From NCBI RefSeq assembly GCF_019656335.1, contig NZ_BPLZ01000015.1:1-64000 (forward strand): 64,000 nt of DNA, in the 5' to 3' direction. Source of the stretch: Pseudomonas sp. NCCP-436. GTDB taxonomy: Bacteria > Pseudomonadota > Gammaproteobacteria > Pseudomonadales > Pseudomonadaceae. The notes under the pieces were generated by a model. It did not search any database. It was not told where the DNA came from and worked only from the letters and a program-made list of their open reading frames with translations. Shown here piece after piece: positions 36,424-47,729 of the stretch; position 1 is the stretch's first letter; the number at the start of each line of letters is the position of its first letter. The position numbers and the translations under genes were made by a program.

Positions 36424-36518
36424 TTCGTCTCTCCCTGCATCCGAACCATGGCCGGAAAACACCCGGCATTCTACCAGCCCCACCGTCTCTCGCCGTTCGA
36501 CTAGAAAGTGGCCGAAAG

Positions 36519-36534
36519 ACACTACATATAGTGG
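36519..36534. promoter_or_regulatory. NrdR-box-like palindrome near the response regulator gene
   Basis: ACACTACATATAGTGG matches the NrdR box acaCwAtATaTwGtgt at all but one core position. It lies 96 bp upstream of the response regulator start and 628 bp before nrdA. It resembles the second site at 36956 over a longer stretch, both being followed by a GGC(K)TGGCGC-like tail. Confidence 0.5.
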
Positions 36535-36685
36535 TAGGCTTGGCGCTGCCACGAAGCCGGACCGACCTCGCCAAAGCCACTAGGAATCGGCGACAAACGG
36601 TCATCTGCGGGCAGAGCCAGATATTACGCGGGCTTGCCGTCGCCACCCTGGCCACACCCGGCATCACTCACAAAACAATCACATC

Positions 36686-36694
36686 TTATCCACA
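36686..36694 (+). promoter_or_regulatory. DnaA box upstream of nrdA
   Basis: TTATCCACA is a perfect consensus DnaA-binding site, 468 bp before the nrdA start and 26 bp before a -35-like TTGACC (36720). In E. coli DnaA binds the nrdAB promoter, so a similar link to replication is plausible. Confidence 0.55.
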
Positions 36695-36719
36695 GGTTGT
36701 TCCTTTCTCACACCTTGCA

Positions 36720-36838
36720 TTGACCTTGCAGGCGCACTATCTTGTATCCCCATTAGCAGCCACCCACCAGATATAGGGTTAACGCAAAAAACTGGATACG
36801 AGAATCTCGCTTTGCGCAAGTCTCTTGCGCAAGGTTTT
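36720..36838 (+). promoter_or_regulatory. Possible nrdA upstream promoter with early terminator (leader/attenuator)
   Basis: TTGACC at 36720-36725 with a weak -10 near 36742-36748 could start a transcript. At 36812-36832, TTGCGCAAG and CTTGCGCAA form a perfect 9-bp stem around TCT, followed by GGTTTTT, an intrinsic terminator on the plus strand. No gene ends before it, so it would stop a short leader RNA of about 85 bases or attenuate nrdA. The remainder of the 36424-37161 gap has no gene. Confidence 0.45.
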
Positions 36839-36955
36839 TCCGGCCGTTATTGCAGTTGATTTAGCCAAGCTCAGGCCCGGCCTGGGCTACCGCCACTGAG
36901 CACCATTCTGAATGGTTACGTGGCAGGCTCGGCGGTGAATCCAATCACCGACCGA

Positions 36956-36971
36956 CCACTATATATAGTAG
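36956..36971. promoter_or_regulatory. NrdR box upstream of nrdA
   Basis: CCACTATATATAGTAG has a core CTATATATAG that matches the NrdR consensus core completely. NrdR represses ribonucleotide reductase genes in response to ATP/dATP. Boxes usually come as close pairs; I see no partner at 31-32 bp, so this one would act alone or with the distant site at 36519. Confidence 0.6.
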
Positions 36972-37161
36972 GCGTGGCGCCAGCGCCCCGCGTTCACTTC
37001 GGCCCTTGCGGCCGCAGGAACGATGCCCCGCCCGCCTTTGCGACGCCCGTAACGGCCATGTGCCTCATACGGTTCAGTTGTAGCAGCACCGTTGTACGAC
37101 GGACAGACCACGGGCTCTCCCGGACTGTCCAACCAGAGAATTACAGAACACGGAGATCCCC

Positions 37162-40056
<2,895 letters not shown>

Positions 40057-40142
40057 GGCGAGACAGGGATCTGAGCGGCATTCGCGGCGTTACCAGGCGA
40101 CTGCTCGCTCAGTTGCCCGCCCGAAAGCCTGATGCAGCTCCG

Positions 40143-40166
40143 CCCACTCCTGCTTGCGGGAGTGGG
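40143..40166 (+). terminator. Hairpin after nrdA
   Basis: CCCACTCC (40143-40150) pairs with GGAGTGGG (40159-40166) around 87 bp after the nrdA stop. It lacks a T-run. It would reduce read-through into nrdB, which has its own promoter. Confidence 0.45.
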
Positions 40167-40343
40167 ATCGGCAGAGGGCAAGGCTCTTCTGACGATACGG
40201 TTCCCGCCGCAAAGCTCGCGGACCAGCCATTTCTGTCAGAAGCTGCCCTCCAGCCAACGAATTCCCGCCCTCTTCCTCCGGGTCGAGAGGCAAGGATCAG
40301 CCGGCAATTGATCGCCTGCTGAGCAGTAGTAACCGTTTAGCCC

Positions 40344-40395
40344 TTGCGCGCATCACGCAACGGAACATAATTCAAAAATCTGTATATCCATACAG
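40344..40395 (+). promoter_or_regulatory. nrdB promoter with LexA (SOS) box
   Basis: TTGCGC (40344-40349) and CATAAT (40366-40371) are separated by 16 bp. Immediately downstream CTGTATATCCATACAG (40380-40395) is a LexA box: the required CTG-N10-CAG frame with an AT-rich centre, close to the CTGTATATATATACAG consensus. LexA bound here would cover the transcription start. A GC-rich hairpin GGCCGGC/GCCGGCC (40395-40415) and the ribosome site AGGAG follow. Confidence 0.78.
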
Positions 40396-40434
40396 GCCGG
40401 CTTTTCCCGCCGGCCCTCACGCAGGAGCCAAGCC

Positions 40435-41685
40435 ATGCTGAGCTGGGATGAATTCGACAAGGAAGACGGCGCTGAAGCCGTCACTGCAAGCAAAGCCCCC
40501 GTACACAATGCCGCACCTCAGGCCGACCACCTCGACAACGAGGCCGCCGGCTCGGTCGAACAGGCACGCGCCGTCGACGCCAGCGACTCCGACGCCGTAG
40601 CCCGCGCCAAGAAGGCACTGAACGACCTCGACATCCAGGAGGGCCTGGACGAGCTGGAAGGTGAAGCCGCCCGCGTACAGGTCAGCGACAAGCAAATGAT
40701 CAACGCCCGCGCCGACCTCAACCAACTGGTGCCCTTCAAGTACGACTGGGCCTGGCAGAAGTACCTCGACGGCTGCGCCAACCACTGGATGCCGCAAGAG
40801 GTCAACATGAACGCGGACATCGCGCTGTGGAAAAGCACCGATGGCCTGACCGAAGACGAGCGCCGCATCGTCAAGCGCTCGCTGGGCTTCTTCTCCACCG
40901 CCGACAGCCTGGTGGCCAACAACCTGGTGCTGGCCGTTTACCGCCTGATCACCAACCCCGAGTGCCGCCAGTACATCCTGCGTCAGGCTTTCGAGGAAGC
41001 GATCCACACCCACGCCTACCAGTACTGCATCGAGTCACTGGGCATGGATGAAGGCGAGATCTTCAACATGTACCACGAGATCCCGAGTGTGGCGAAGAAA
41101 GCCTCCTGGGGCCTGAAGTACACCCGCTCGATCTCCGACCCGACCTTCCAGACCGGCACCCCGGAAACCGATCGTCAGTTCCTCAAGAACCTGATCGCCT
41201 ACTACTGCGTACTGGAAGGCATCTTCTTCTACTGCGGCTTCACCCAGATTCTCTCCATGGGCCGCCGCAACAAGATGACCGGCACCGCCGAGCAGTTCCA
41301 GTACATCCTGCGTGACGAGTCCATGCACCTGAACTTCGGCATCGACATGATCAACCAGATCAAGATCGAAAACCCGCACCTGTGGGATGCCGAGATGAAG
41401 GACGAAGCTACCCAGATGATCCTGCAGGGCACCCAGCTGGAGATCGAATACGCGCGTGACACCATGCCGCGCGGAGTACTGGGCATGAACGCCGCGATGA
41501 TGGAGGACTACCTCAAGTTCATCGCCAACCGCCGCCTGACCCAGATCGGTCTGAAGGAAGAATACCCGGGCACTACCAACCCGTTCCCGTGGATGAGCGA
41601 GATCATGGACCTGAAAAAGGAGAAGAACTTCTTCGAGACCCGCGTGATCGAGTATCAGACGGGTGGAGCGTTGAGCTGGGATTGA
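40435..41685 (+). CDS. nrdB: Ribonucleoside-diphosphate reductase class I, beta subunit
   Basis: A 416-residue radical-generating subunit. After a variable N-terminal extension of about 80 residues, the diiron fold begins. Metal ligands are visible in [20 protein letters not shown] with [22 protein letters not shown] helix ([15 protein letters not shown]) and in [14 protein letters not shown]. The end [18 protein letters not shown] is the peptide that docks to NrdA. AGGAGCCAAGCC precedes the ATG. It follows nrdA by 378 bp with its own LexA-box promoter. Confidence 0.96.
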   Translation: MLSWDEFDKEDGAEAVTASKAPVHNAAPQADHLDNEAAGSVEQARAVDASDSDAVARAKKALNDLDIQEGLDELEGEAARVQVSDKQMINARADLNQLVPFKYDWAWQKYLDGCANHWMPQEVNMNADIALWKSTDGLTEDERRIVKRSLGFFSTADSLVANNLVLAVYRLITNPECRQYILRQAFEEAIHTHAYQYCIESLGMDEGEIFNMYHEIPSVAKKASWGLKYTRSISDPTFQTGTPETDRQFLKNLIAYYCVLEGIFFYCGFTQILSMGRRNKMTGTAEQFQYILRDESMHLNFGIDMINQIKIENPHLWDAEMKDEATQMILQGTQLEIEYARDTMPRGVLGMNAAMMEDYLKFIANRRLTQIGLKEEYPGTTNPFPWMSEIMDLKKEKNFFETRVIEYQTGGALSWD

Positions 41686-41757
41686 CTCCTGAGTCTAGAC
41701 CGTTAGGACAGATTAGAAAGCGCTTTACCTGAGTACGGATGTTCGGGGTAGCGAGAA

Positions 41758-41792
41758 AACTAGAAGCCCCGCCTAGTGCGGGGCTTCTAGTT
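41758..41792. terminator. Strong terminator after nrdB
   Basis: AACTAGAAGCCCCGC (41758-41772) pairs perfectly with GCGGGGCTTCTAGTT (41778-41792), a 15-bp stem with a 5-base loop and T bases after it. The A/T arms make it functional in both directions. Confidence 0.88.
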
Positions 41793-41829
41793 TCTCCAAC
41801 GACATACTGTCTTGATCACTACAAATCAG

Positions 41830-42082
41830 GCTCCGAGTTGCCTGGTGTTTTTTGCACCACGCGCGGGAATACAGCCCTGTAGGGTGGAAAACGCCGAAGG
41901 CTTTTCCACCATTGGCTAACGCGAAACCTGGATGGTGGATGGCTTCGGCCATCCACCCTACGCACTCAGCCTCCTGACAGGGACTTGCGCTCCGAGTTGC
42001 TTGCCAGCCTGATCGTTCCCACGCTACGCACGGGAATGCAGCGAGTAGGACGTAGGGTGGACAACGCGAAGCTTGTCCACCG
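41830..42082. repeat. Cluster of GTAGGGTGG hairpin repeats after nrdB
   Basis: Three hairpins of one family lie together: GTAGGGTGGAAAA...TTTTCCACC (41879-41910), GGTGGATGG...CCATCCACC-CTACG (about 41934-41962) and CGTAGGGTGG...CCACC (42051-42081). Two near-copies of GCTCCGAGTTGC (41830 and 41989) followed by a similar ACGGGAATRCAGC segment suggest a duplication. No gene is visible between 41686 and 42196. Confidence 0.65.
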
Positions 42083-42196
42083 GCATGTTCGGCTGAACCA
42101 GCTGCGTAGAAAGGAATCTGCCGGATGCCTAGGCAAGATGACTGAAGCCTATTGCGCCACAATCTTCACGACTTCAACCACTCCACCAGACAACAG

Positions 42197-42592
42197 ATGA
42201 CCAGCAAAATCACCATTTCCGCCGCCTGCCTGTTTGATGCCGAAGGCAGGCTCCTGCTCGTTCGCAAGCGTAATACCCTTGCCCTGATGCTGCCCGGCGG
42301 CAAGCCGGAACCAGGCGAGGACACCCTCACTGCGCTGCAGCGCGAGTTGGAGGAAGAGCTCAAGCTGCAACTGCCTGCCAGCGCCCTGAGCTCCCTTGGC
42401 CGTTTCGAAGCCCAGGCTGCCAATGAACCCGGTTGCCGGGTGGAGGCCAGTCTGTTCAGTGCCCGCCTGCCCCACTCCGTCAGTCCGGCTGCCGAACTGG
42501 AGGAGCTGCACTGGCTGGCGCCGGGCGAAACATTGCCTGAAACCCTCGCCCCACTGGTACGCGAACAGGTGTTGCCACTGATCTGGCCCTGA
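42197..42592 (+). CDS. Nudix hydrolase
   Basis: A 131-residue Nudix-fold protein. The Nudix box [20 protein letters not shown] shows GX5EX7RE and the two metal-binding Glu, but the G near the box end (usual EEXG) is replaced by Lys (EELKL). Such proteins hydrolyse nucleoside diphosphates linked to another group; the substrate is not predictable. The ribosome site is weak and ATG at 42197 is chosen over an earlier in-frame ATG. It sits alone in the rearranged junction between nrdB and the maltodextrin cluster. Confidence 0.85.
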   Translation: MTSKITISAACLFDAEGRLLLVRKRNTLALMLPGGKPEPGEDTLTALQRELEEELKLQLPASALSSLGRFEAQAANEPGCRVEASLFSARLPHSVSPAAELEELHWLAPGETLPETLAPLVREQVLPLIWP

Positions 42593-42618
42593 GCCCGGAA
42601 TGAAAAAAAACCCGCCGG

Positions 42619-42930
42619 ACCGGAGCACCTCCAGCAGCAGACGTTCGTAGGCATCGGGGATGCGCGCACTGCGGTAGGTATCGGAGAAACTCAGCTGCAG
42701 CGGGCCGCTGCGCAACTGCATGCCCTTGTCCAGCCCCTGATCCTTGGTCAGCACCTGCAGGGCGATGCCCTCGTCCGGCTGCAGGCGGATGATCAGCTTG
42801 TTACCGATCAGCTGGCGTTGCTCCGGAGCGAAGATGTAATGCGGCGGCGCCTTGAAGTGGATGACGATCTGCGAAAGCTTCTGTGGCATGCGCTTGCCGG
42901 TGCGCAGGTAGAACGGCACACCGGCCCAGC
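42619..42930 (-). pseudogene. zwf: Internal fragment of a second zwf (glucose-6-phosphate dehydrogenase)
   Basis: On the minus strand this stretch translates as [20 protein letters not shown] and on to [11 protein letters not shown], matching an internal segment of the intact zwf at 28.26-28.57 kb. By eye the DNA is about 90% identical and most changes are silent (Val/Ile, Ser/Ala and Met/Leu replacements occur). Neither start nor end of the gene is present. The upper edge abuts the truncated hydrolase gene at 42936. The divergence suggests it came from another zwf, not from a recent copy of the local gene. Confidence 0.88.
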
Positions 42931-42935
42931 ACCCG

Positions 42936-43562
42936 TCAGACGCCGGCCTTGGCGTAATCGATGCGGCCGATGGCGGCACTGGAGCGCTGGCGTTCGCGAC
43001 GGCCATTGCGCACGGCACGCCAGAGCTGGGGCAGCAGGCTGCGCGCTGCCGGGTCGACAGTCGGCCCCTGCAGCACCAGGCGCTCCACCCGCTCGGGGTG
43101 GCGCACGGCCAGGGCCGTGAGGATCTGGCAGCCGTAGGAATTGCCGATGAAGGTGGCCTTGTCGATGGCGCAGGCGCTGAGCCAGAGGTCGAGCACATCG
43201 GCCAGTTGCTCGACGCTCAGCACGCGCCGTGGCGTGCCCGTCGCGCTCTCGCCGTAGCCCGGCAGGTCCGGCGCCAGCACGCGGTAGCCGTTGTCGGCCA
43301 GCGGCTCCATGTAGCGACTGGAGATGACCAGCCCGTGCACCAGCACCACCACCGGTGCATCGGCAGCGCCGACACTGCGGGTGAACAGCCCCCAGGGGCC
43401 GGCCTGAACATGATGACCGTCGATGCCCAGGGCGCGACTGGTGTCGCTCAGCGCCGGCGCGCTCGCCAGTTGCCGATAGCGACGCGTGGCTTCGAAGGTG
43501 CCGAGCGCGACGGCGATACCGACCAGGGCGCGGATCCAGGTGCGTGATGGCTGATGAGGCAT
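42936..43562 (-). pseudogene. Alpha/beta hydrolase, truncated at the C-terminus
   Basis: The readable frame reaches up to 43679; MPHQPSRTWIRALVGIAVAL at 43562 looks like the true start. The protein has an N-terminal hydrophobic segment, the oxyanion block VVVLVHGLVISSRYMEPLAD, DLPGYGESATG and the nucleophile elbow [15 protein letters not shown]. It stops after IDYAKAGV, where the zwf fragment begins, so the cap, catalytic Asp and His parts are missing. About 208 residues remain of an expected 280-300. I judge it inactive. Confidence 0.72.
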
Positions 43563-43735
43563 AAGGAATCCGATGACGACGAACCTGTCTCTTTCGAGGT
43601 CCGGCGTATCGTCGAAGTGCCACCTATTTTGGTTCTTCGTATTCTCGCGGGGAGGACACGCTTGATACCGGACTGGCAATTACGTGTTAGCTGTCGATGA
43701 CTTGGCACTATCCCTTAGCGTGTCGTCTGATCTGC

Positions 43736-44191
43736 TGGGTTTCGCCCCTTACGGGCGACTCACTTTCTTTGCTTGTGCAAAGAAAGTAAGCAAAGAAACA
43801 CACCCCTGCATCCGAGCTAGGCGCCCCCGCCCTGCTGCGCCGGGGTTCCCTCGCTCCATCACCGCTCCAGGGGCACGACCGGATGCGGCCCACTGACGAA
43901 GGGCCATCCCTGGCCCATCGCAGCTCTCGCGACATCCATGTCGCTCAACCCCTTCCACGGTGATTCCACTCGGCCTCCTGAAGGGGACTTGGGCGTCGTC
44001 TGTTCCATCGCAGTTGAAGAGCAAAGGCAAAAGCCAGACACCGCCAATTTCAACTTCGCAAAGATTATGCAAGCTCGCGCCTCGGTCCCGTCAGGAGGCC
44101 GAAACGTAGCGCAGCGGAGTGACAGCCGCAGGCAGGCCCGAAGGGTGAGCGCAGCGAATCAAGGTGTGGCGCCTGTAAGGGGCGCAACCCA
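43736..44191. repeat. 456-bp MITE-like element with terminal inverted repeats
   Basis: The ends are imperfect inverted repeats of 22 bp: TGGGTTTCGCCCCTTACGGG at 43736 and, reversed, TGGGTTGCGCCCCTTACAGG from 44191 down. Just inside the left end, ACTTTCTTTGC and GCAAAGAAAGT form a perfect 11-bp stem. No coding frame is convincing. The left-end sequence resembles dispersed repeats I recall from Pseudomonas and Xanthomonas intergenic regions. The rest of the 43680-44364 gap holds no gene. Confidence 0.65.
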
Positions 44192-44364
44192 AAACGTTCA
44201 ACCGACGCGGTAGTGTAGGGTGCTAAGCCAGTAAGCGATACGCACACAAACTTGCCAGTCCGGGGTCAACCCGCACTTTCCCCTGAACCCGCGAAGCCCA
44301 CCTTTTTGGGCTCGGCAGCGTAGAGGCAGCCGCCAGCGCCGGCTCGGTACGCCACACGCCGTGA

Positions 44365-45480
44365 TCAGCCGTAGATCGCCGGCTCGCGGTAATGCCGCGG
44401 GCAGGCCTGGCCGTCGGCGCGGAACAGGTGGCATTTGTTGGCCATCAGCCCGGCGGCGAAGGTCTCGCCCACCGCCACGCGGCGGTCGCCATCCGCGCGC
44501 AGGGTGATGATGTCCTCCACCCCTTCCAGGCTCAGGTAGATCAGGTTGTGGTCGCCCAGGCGCTCGGCCACGCTGATCTGCCCGTAGAAGGCGAAGTCGG
44601 CCTGCTCGGCGGCGACGAAGTGCTCCGGGCGCACGCCCAGGGTCAACTCCTCGCCGGGCTCGACGCCGGTGCCGTCGACCAGCACTTGCATGCGGTAGCC
44701 GCCGGGCATCTCGATCTCCACCGCCTCGCTGCTGGCGCTGAGCGCGCGCACCTGGAGGAAGTTCATCTGCGGCGAGCCGAGGAAGCCGGCGACGAAGCGG
44801 TTGCGCGGGTAGTGGTAGAGCTCCAGCGGCGCACCGACCTGGGCGATGCGCCCGGCCTCGAGCACGACGATCTTGTCGGCCATGGTCATGGCTTCGACCT
44901 GGTCGTGGGTGACGTAGATCATGGTGGACTTCAGGCGCTGGTGCAGGCGCGAGATCTCGATGCGCATCTGCACGCGCAGGAAGGCATCGAGGTTCGACAG
45001 CGGCTCGTCGAACAGGAACACCTTGGGCTCGCGCACCAGGGTACGGCCGATGGCCACACGCTGACGCTGGCCGCCGGAAAGGTCCTTGGGCTTGCGTTCG
45101 AGCAGCGCATCGAGTTGCAGGATGCGCGAAACCTCCTCCACCTTGCTGCGGACCTGCGCCTTGCCAATCTTCGCCAGCTTGAGGCCGAAGGCCATGTTCT
45201 CCGCCACCGTCATGTGCGGGTAGAGGGCGTAGGACTGGAACACCATGCCCACCGAGCGATCCTTGGGCGGCAGGTCGTTGACCCGCTGACCGTCGATCAG
45301 CAGCTCGCCGGAGCTGATCTCCTCCAGCCCGGCGATCAGCCGCAACAGGGTGGACTTGCCGCAGCCGGACGGCCCGACGAAAACCACGAATTCGCCGTCC
45401 TCGATGTCCAGGTCGATGTTGCGGGTGATGGCGGTGCCGTCGTAGTGCTTGCAGATGTTGCGCAGGGTAACGCTGGCCAT
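44365..45480 (-). CDS. malK: Maltose/maltodextrin ABC transporter ATP-binding protein
   Basis: A 371-residue ATPase of the MalK/UgpC type. Walker A GPSGCGKST lies near residues 36-44, the signature is LSGGQRQRVAIGRTL, Walker B VFLFDEPLSNLD, and the switch His is in YVTHDQVEAM. The C-terminal regulatory domain (about 235-371) is present, with LGVRPEHF. In enterics this domain binds MalT and regulates it. It energises MalFG. Here it is apart from malEFG, downstream of the alpha-glucosidase gene on the same strand. Confidence 0.93.
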   Translation of the reverse strand: MASVTLRNICKHYDGTAITRNIDLDIEDGEFVVFVGPSGCGKSTLLRLIAGLEEISSGELLIDGQRVNDLPPKDRSVGMVFQSYALYPHMTVAENMAFGLKLAKIGKAQVRSKVEEVSRILQLDALLERKPKDLSGGQRQRVAIGRTLVREPKVFLFDEPLSNLDAFLRVQMRIEISRLHQRLKSTMIYVTHDQVEAMTMADKIVVLEAGRIAQVGAPLELYHYPRNRFVAGFLGSPQMNFLQVRALSASSEAVEIEMPGGYRMQVLVDGTGVEPGEELTLGVRPEHFVAAEQADFAFYGQISVAERLGDHNLIYLSLEGVEDIITLRADGDRRVAVGETFAAGLMANKCHLFRADGQACPRHYREPAIYG

Positions 45481-45544
45481 GGGATACCTCTCGAACGGGG
45501 CCGGGAACCTATGGATTGGGCCCGGCCGGAAAGCTTAAGAACCT

Positions 45545-45567
45545 GCAGGAGCCGGACAGGCTCCTGC
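45545..45567. terminator. Hairpin between alpha-glucosidase and malK genes
   Basis: GCAGGAGCC (45545-45553) pairs with GGCTCCTGC (45559-45567). It lies in the 45481-45838 gap. In the direction of these genes no T-run follows, so processing rather than full termination is possible. Confidence 0.4.
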
Positions 45568-45614
45568 AAACGCAAGGGGCCTAGTGTCGCGACAACCATG
45601 AGATGTCGATCGCT

Positions 45615-45778
45615 GTAGGGTGGGTTAGCGGCGCCAACCGCCGAACGCCCGGACACTCCCAGGGTGGCGCGCCGCGTAACCCACCAAGCGATTGACCGCG
45701 TTGCGCCAATGGTGGGTTACGCCGCGTCACTTATGCGCTGATGCCGGTTAATGGCGGTATGCGGCTAACCCACCCTAC
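45615..45778. repeat. 164-bp repeat with inverted GTAGGGTGGGTTAGC ends
   Basis: GTAGGGTGGGTTAGC at 45615-45629 is mirrored by GCTAACCCACCCTAC at 45764-45778. Inside is another inverted pair, GCGTAACCCACC and GGTGGGTTACGC. It belongs to the GTAGGGTG repeat family scattered in this window. Confidence 0.65.
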
Positions 45779-45838
45779 GGGGGATCGCAGTAGCTGGGTA
45801 AGACCGCGATCAACCAACACTTCATGCATGTCGCGGCA

Positions 45839-47467
45839 CTAGCCCAGCAGCCGGGCGAAGCCGAACCCATGGGCCGGCAAGTGTACCCAACTACCGAGGA
45901 ACTCGGCCGTGCTGGACGGCACGCCCTCCAGCGGCTCGACCATCAGCGGCAGGTCGTAGCGGCGCTCGCGGTCGCCCAGATTGAACAGGCACAGCCAGGC
46001 CTGCTCGCCCAGACGCCGTTCGAACACCAGCAGGTCGTCGTCGTGGTAGCGCACCTGGATATCGCCGTCGATCAGCAGCGGCTGCTCCTGGCGCCAGGCG
46101 AGAAAGCGCCGGTAGCTGTTGAGCATCGAGGCCGCGTCGGCCTCCTGCACGTCCACCGCCAGGGCGCGGTGGCGTTCGTCCAGCGGCAGCCAGGGCCGCT
46201 CACTGGAGAAGCCGGCATGGACGCCGTCGCGTACCCAGGGCATCGGCGTGCGGCAGCCGTCGCGCCCCTTGAACTCGGGCCAAAAGGTGATGCCGTAGGG
46301 GTCGACCAGATCCTCGTAAGCCAGCTCGGCCTCCGGCAGGCCCAGCTCCTCGCCCTGGTACAGACACACGCTGCCGCGCAGCGACAGCAGCAGCGCCATC
46401 AGCAGGCGACCGCGCGCCGGGCTCTCTTCGCCGGCCAGGGCCCAGCGGCTCATCACCCGCACCACATCGTGGTTGCCCACCGACCAGCAGGGCCAGCCGT
46501 CGCTGAGTTCGCGCTCGATGCTCTCGATGGTGTGGCGGATGAACGCCGGGCTGCACTGCGCGGTGAGCAGGTCGAAGGAATAGGCCATGTGCAGGGTATC
46601 GCCGCCACTGGTGTAGGCGGCCATGGTACGGAGCGAATCGTCGCAGCCGATCTCCGCCACCGTGGCGGTGCCGGGGTAGCGCTCCAGGAGCGCACGCAGG
46701 CGGCGCAGGAAGTCGAGGTTCTGCGGCTGGGTCTTGTCGTAGAGGTGGCGCTGGTAGGCGTAGGGGTTGTCGACGCGCACACCGATGCCGCCCTCGCGGA
46801 TGTCCAGGTTCGGCGGGTTGTTGCGCAGCGCCTGGTCGTGAAAGTAGAAGTTGGCAGCGTCCAGGCGGAAGCCATCGACGCCCAGCTGCAGCCAGAACTC
46901 CATGTCGTCGAGCAACTGCTGCTGCACCGCCTCGCAGTGGAAGTTGAGGTCCGGCTGGCTGGCCAGGAAGTTGTGCAGGTAGTACTGCTTGCGCCGGCCC
47001 TCCCAGGTCCAGGCCGAACCGCCGAATACCGACAGCCAGTTGTTCGGCGGCGTGCCGTCCGGGTTGGGGTCGGCCCAGACGAACCAGTCGGCCTTGTCGT
47101 TGCTGCGGCTCGAACGGCTCTCGGCGAACCAGGGATGCTGGTCGGAGCAGTGGTTGAGCACCTGGTCGATGATGATGCGCAGGCCGCGCTCGTGGGCGGC
47201 CGCCACCAGGGCACGGAAGTCGTCGAGGGTGCCGAACAGCGGATCGACGCCACGGTAGTCGGAGACGTCGTAACCGAAATCCTTCATCGGCGAGGTGAAG
47301 AACGGCGACAGCCAGATGGCGTCGACGTTGAGGCTGGCGATGTAGTCGAGCTTGGCGATTACGCCGGGCAGGTCGCCGACGCCGTCGTCGTTGCTGTCGA
47401 GAAAACTGCGTGGGTAGACCTGGTAGATGACGCCGCCGCGCCACCAGTCCTTGCGAATAACAGCCAT
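45839..47467 (-). CDS. Alpha-glucosidase, GH13 family
   Basis: A 542-residue cytoplasmic GH13 enzyme (alpha-glucosidase or oligo-1,6-glucosidase type). It starts WWRGGVIYQVYPRSFLDSND. The nucleophile Asp is in VDGFRLDAANFYFHD, the acid/base Glu in TVAEIGCDD and the third Asp in SVGNHDVVR. There is no signal peptide. It probably releases glucose from imported maltodextrins. ATG at 47467 gives the family start. A MalT-like box lies about 60 bp upstream; malK follows downstream. Confidence 0.92.
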   Translation of the reverse strand: MAVIRKDWWRGGVIYQVYPRSFLDSNDDGVGDLPGVIAKLDYIASLNVDAIWLSPFFTSPMKDFGYDVSDYRGVDPLFGTLDDFRALVAAAHERGLRIIIDQVLNHCSDQHPWFAESRSSRSNDKADWFVWADPNPDGTPPNNWLSVFGGSAWTWEGRRKQYYLHNFLASQPDLNFHCEAVQQQLLDDMEFWLQLGVDGFRLDAANFYFHDQALRNNPPNLDIREGGIGVRVDNPYAYQRHLYDKTQPQNLDFLRRLRALLERYPGTATVAEIGCDDSLRTMAAYTSGGDTLHMAYSFDLLTAQCSPAFIRHTIESIERELSDGWPCWSVGNHDVVRVMSRWALAGEESPARGRLLMALLLSLRGSVCLYQGEELGLPEAELAYEDLVDPYGITFWPEFKGRDGCRTPMPWVRDGVHAGFSSERPWLPLDERHRALAVDVQEADAASMLNSYRRFLAWRQEQPLLIDGDIQVRYHDDDLLVFERRLGEQAWLCLFNLGDRERRYDLPLMVEPLEGVPSSTAEFLGSWVHLPAHGFGFARLLG

Positions 47468-47522
47468 ACAGCAAGCCTTTTGTTGTTCGTGATGACAGCT
47501 CCACTCTAGGCAAGAGGGCAAG

Positions 47523-47538
47523 GCGTCACATCCTCCCC
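47523..47538 (-). promoter_or_regulatory. MalT-box-like site before the alpha-glucosidase gene
   Basis: Minus-strand GGGGAGGATGTGACGC is almost identical to the sites before malE and lamB and resembles the MalT consensus GGGGAKGAGG. TAGAGT, a possible -10, follows about 14 bp downstream (CCTTGCCCTCTTGCC between). A second GGGGGAGGAG lies in the opposite direction at 47575-47584. Confidence 0.7.
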
Positions 47539-47620
47539 GCCGGGGTTTTCGACGGCGTAGCTGGTGGCGGGCAAGGGGGAGGAGTTTTGGGGGTGGGGAT
47601 CGTGCGCGCGAAGCCGGGCC

Positions 47621-47715
47621 GTAGGGTGCGCTGTGCGCACCAACCCGCGCCTATCGAGGCATCAACATATTCGTCAGACACCCGACCCCGCAGCGGTGCG
47701 CACGGCGCACCCTAC
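47621..47715. repeat. GTAGGGTGCGCTGTGCGCACC repeat, inverted pair
   Basis: GTAGGGTGCGCTGTGCGCAC at 47621-47640 is mirrored by GTGCGCACGGCGCACCCTAC ending at 47715. They enclose 54 bp just after the malT stop codon. Confidence 0.7.
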
Positions 47716-47729
47716 GGTTGGGTATCCCC

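Noticed and set aside
36519..36534. Palindrome as a -10 element (TATATG) for the response regulator
   Set aside because: No -35 at proper distance; the match to the NrdR core is better, though dual use cannot be excluded.
42152..42196. Longer Nudix protein starting at 42152
   Set aside because: The extra 15 residues ([17 protein letters not shown]) precede the normal Nudix first strand and there is no ribosome site.
46200..47513. Second minus-strand frame of 437 codons within the alpha-glucosidase gene
   Set aside because: An Arg/Pro-rich out-of-frame shadow of the GH13 gene.
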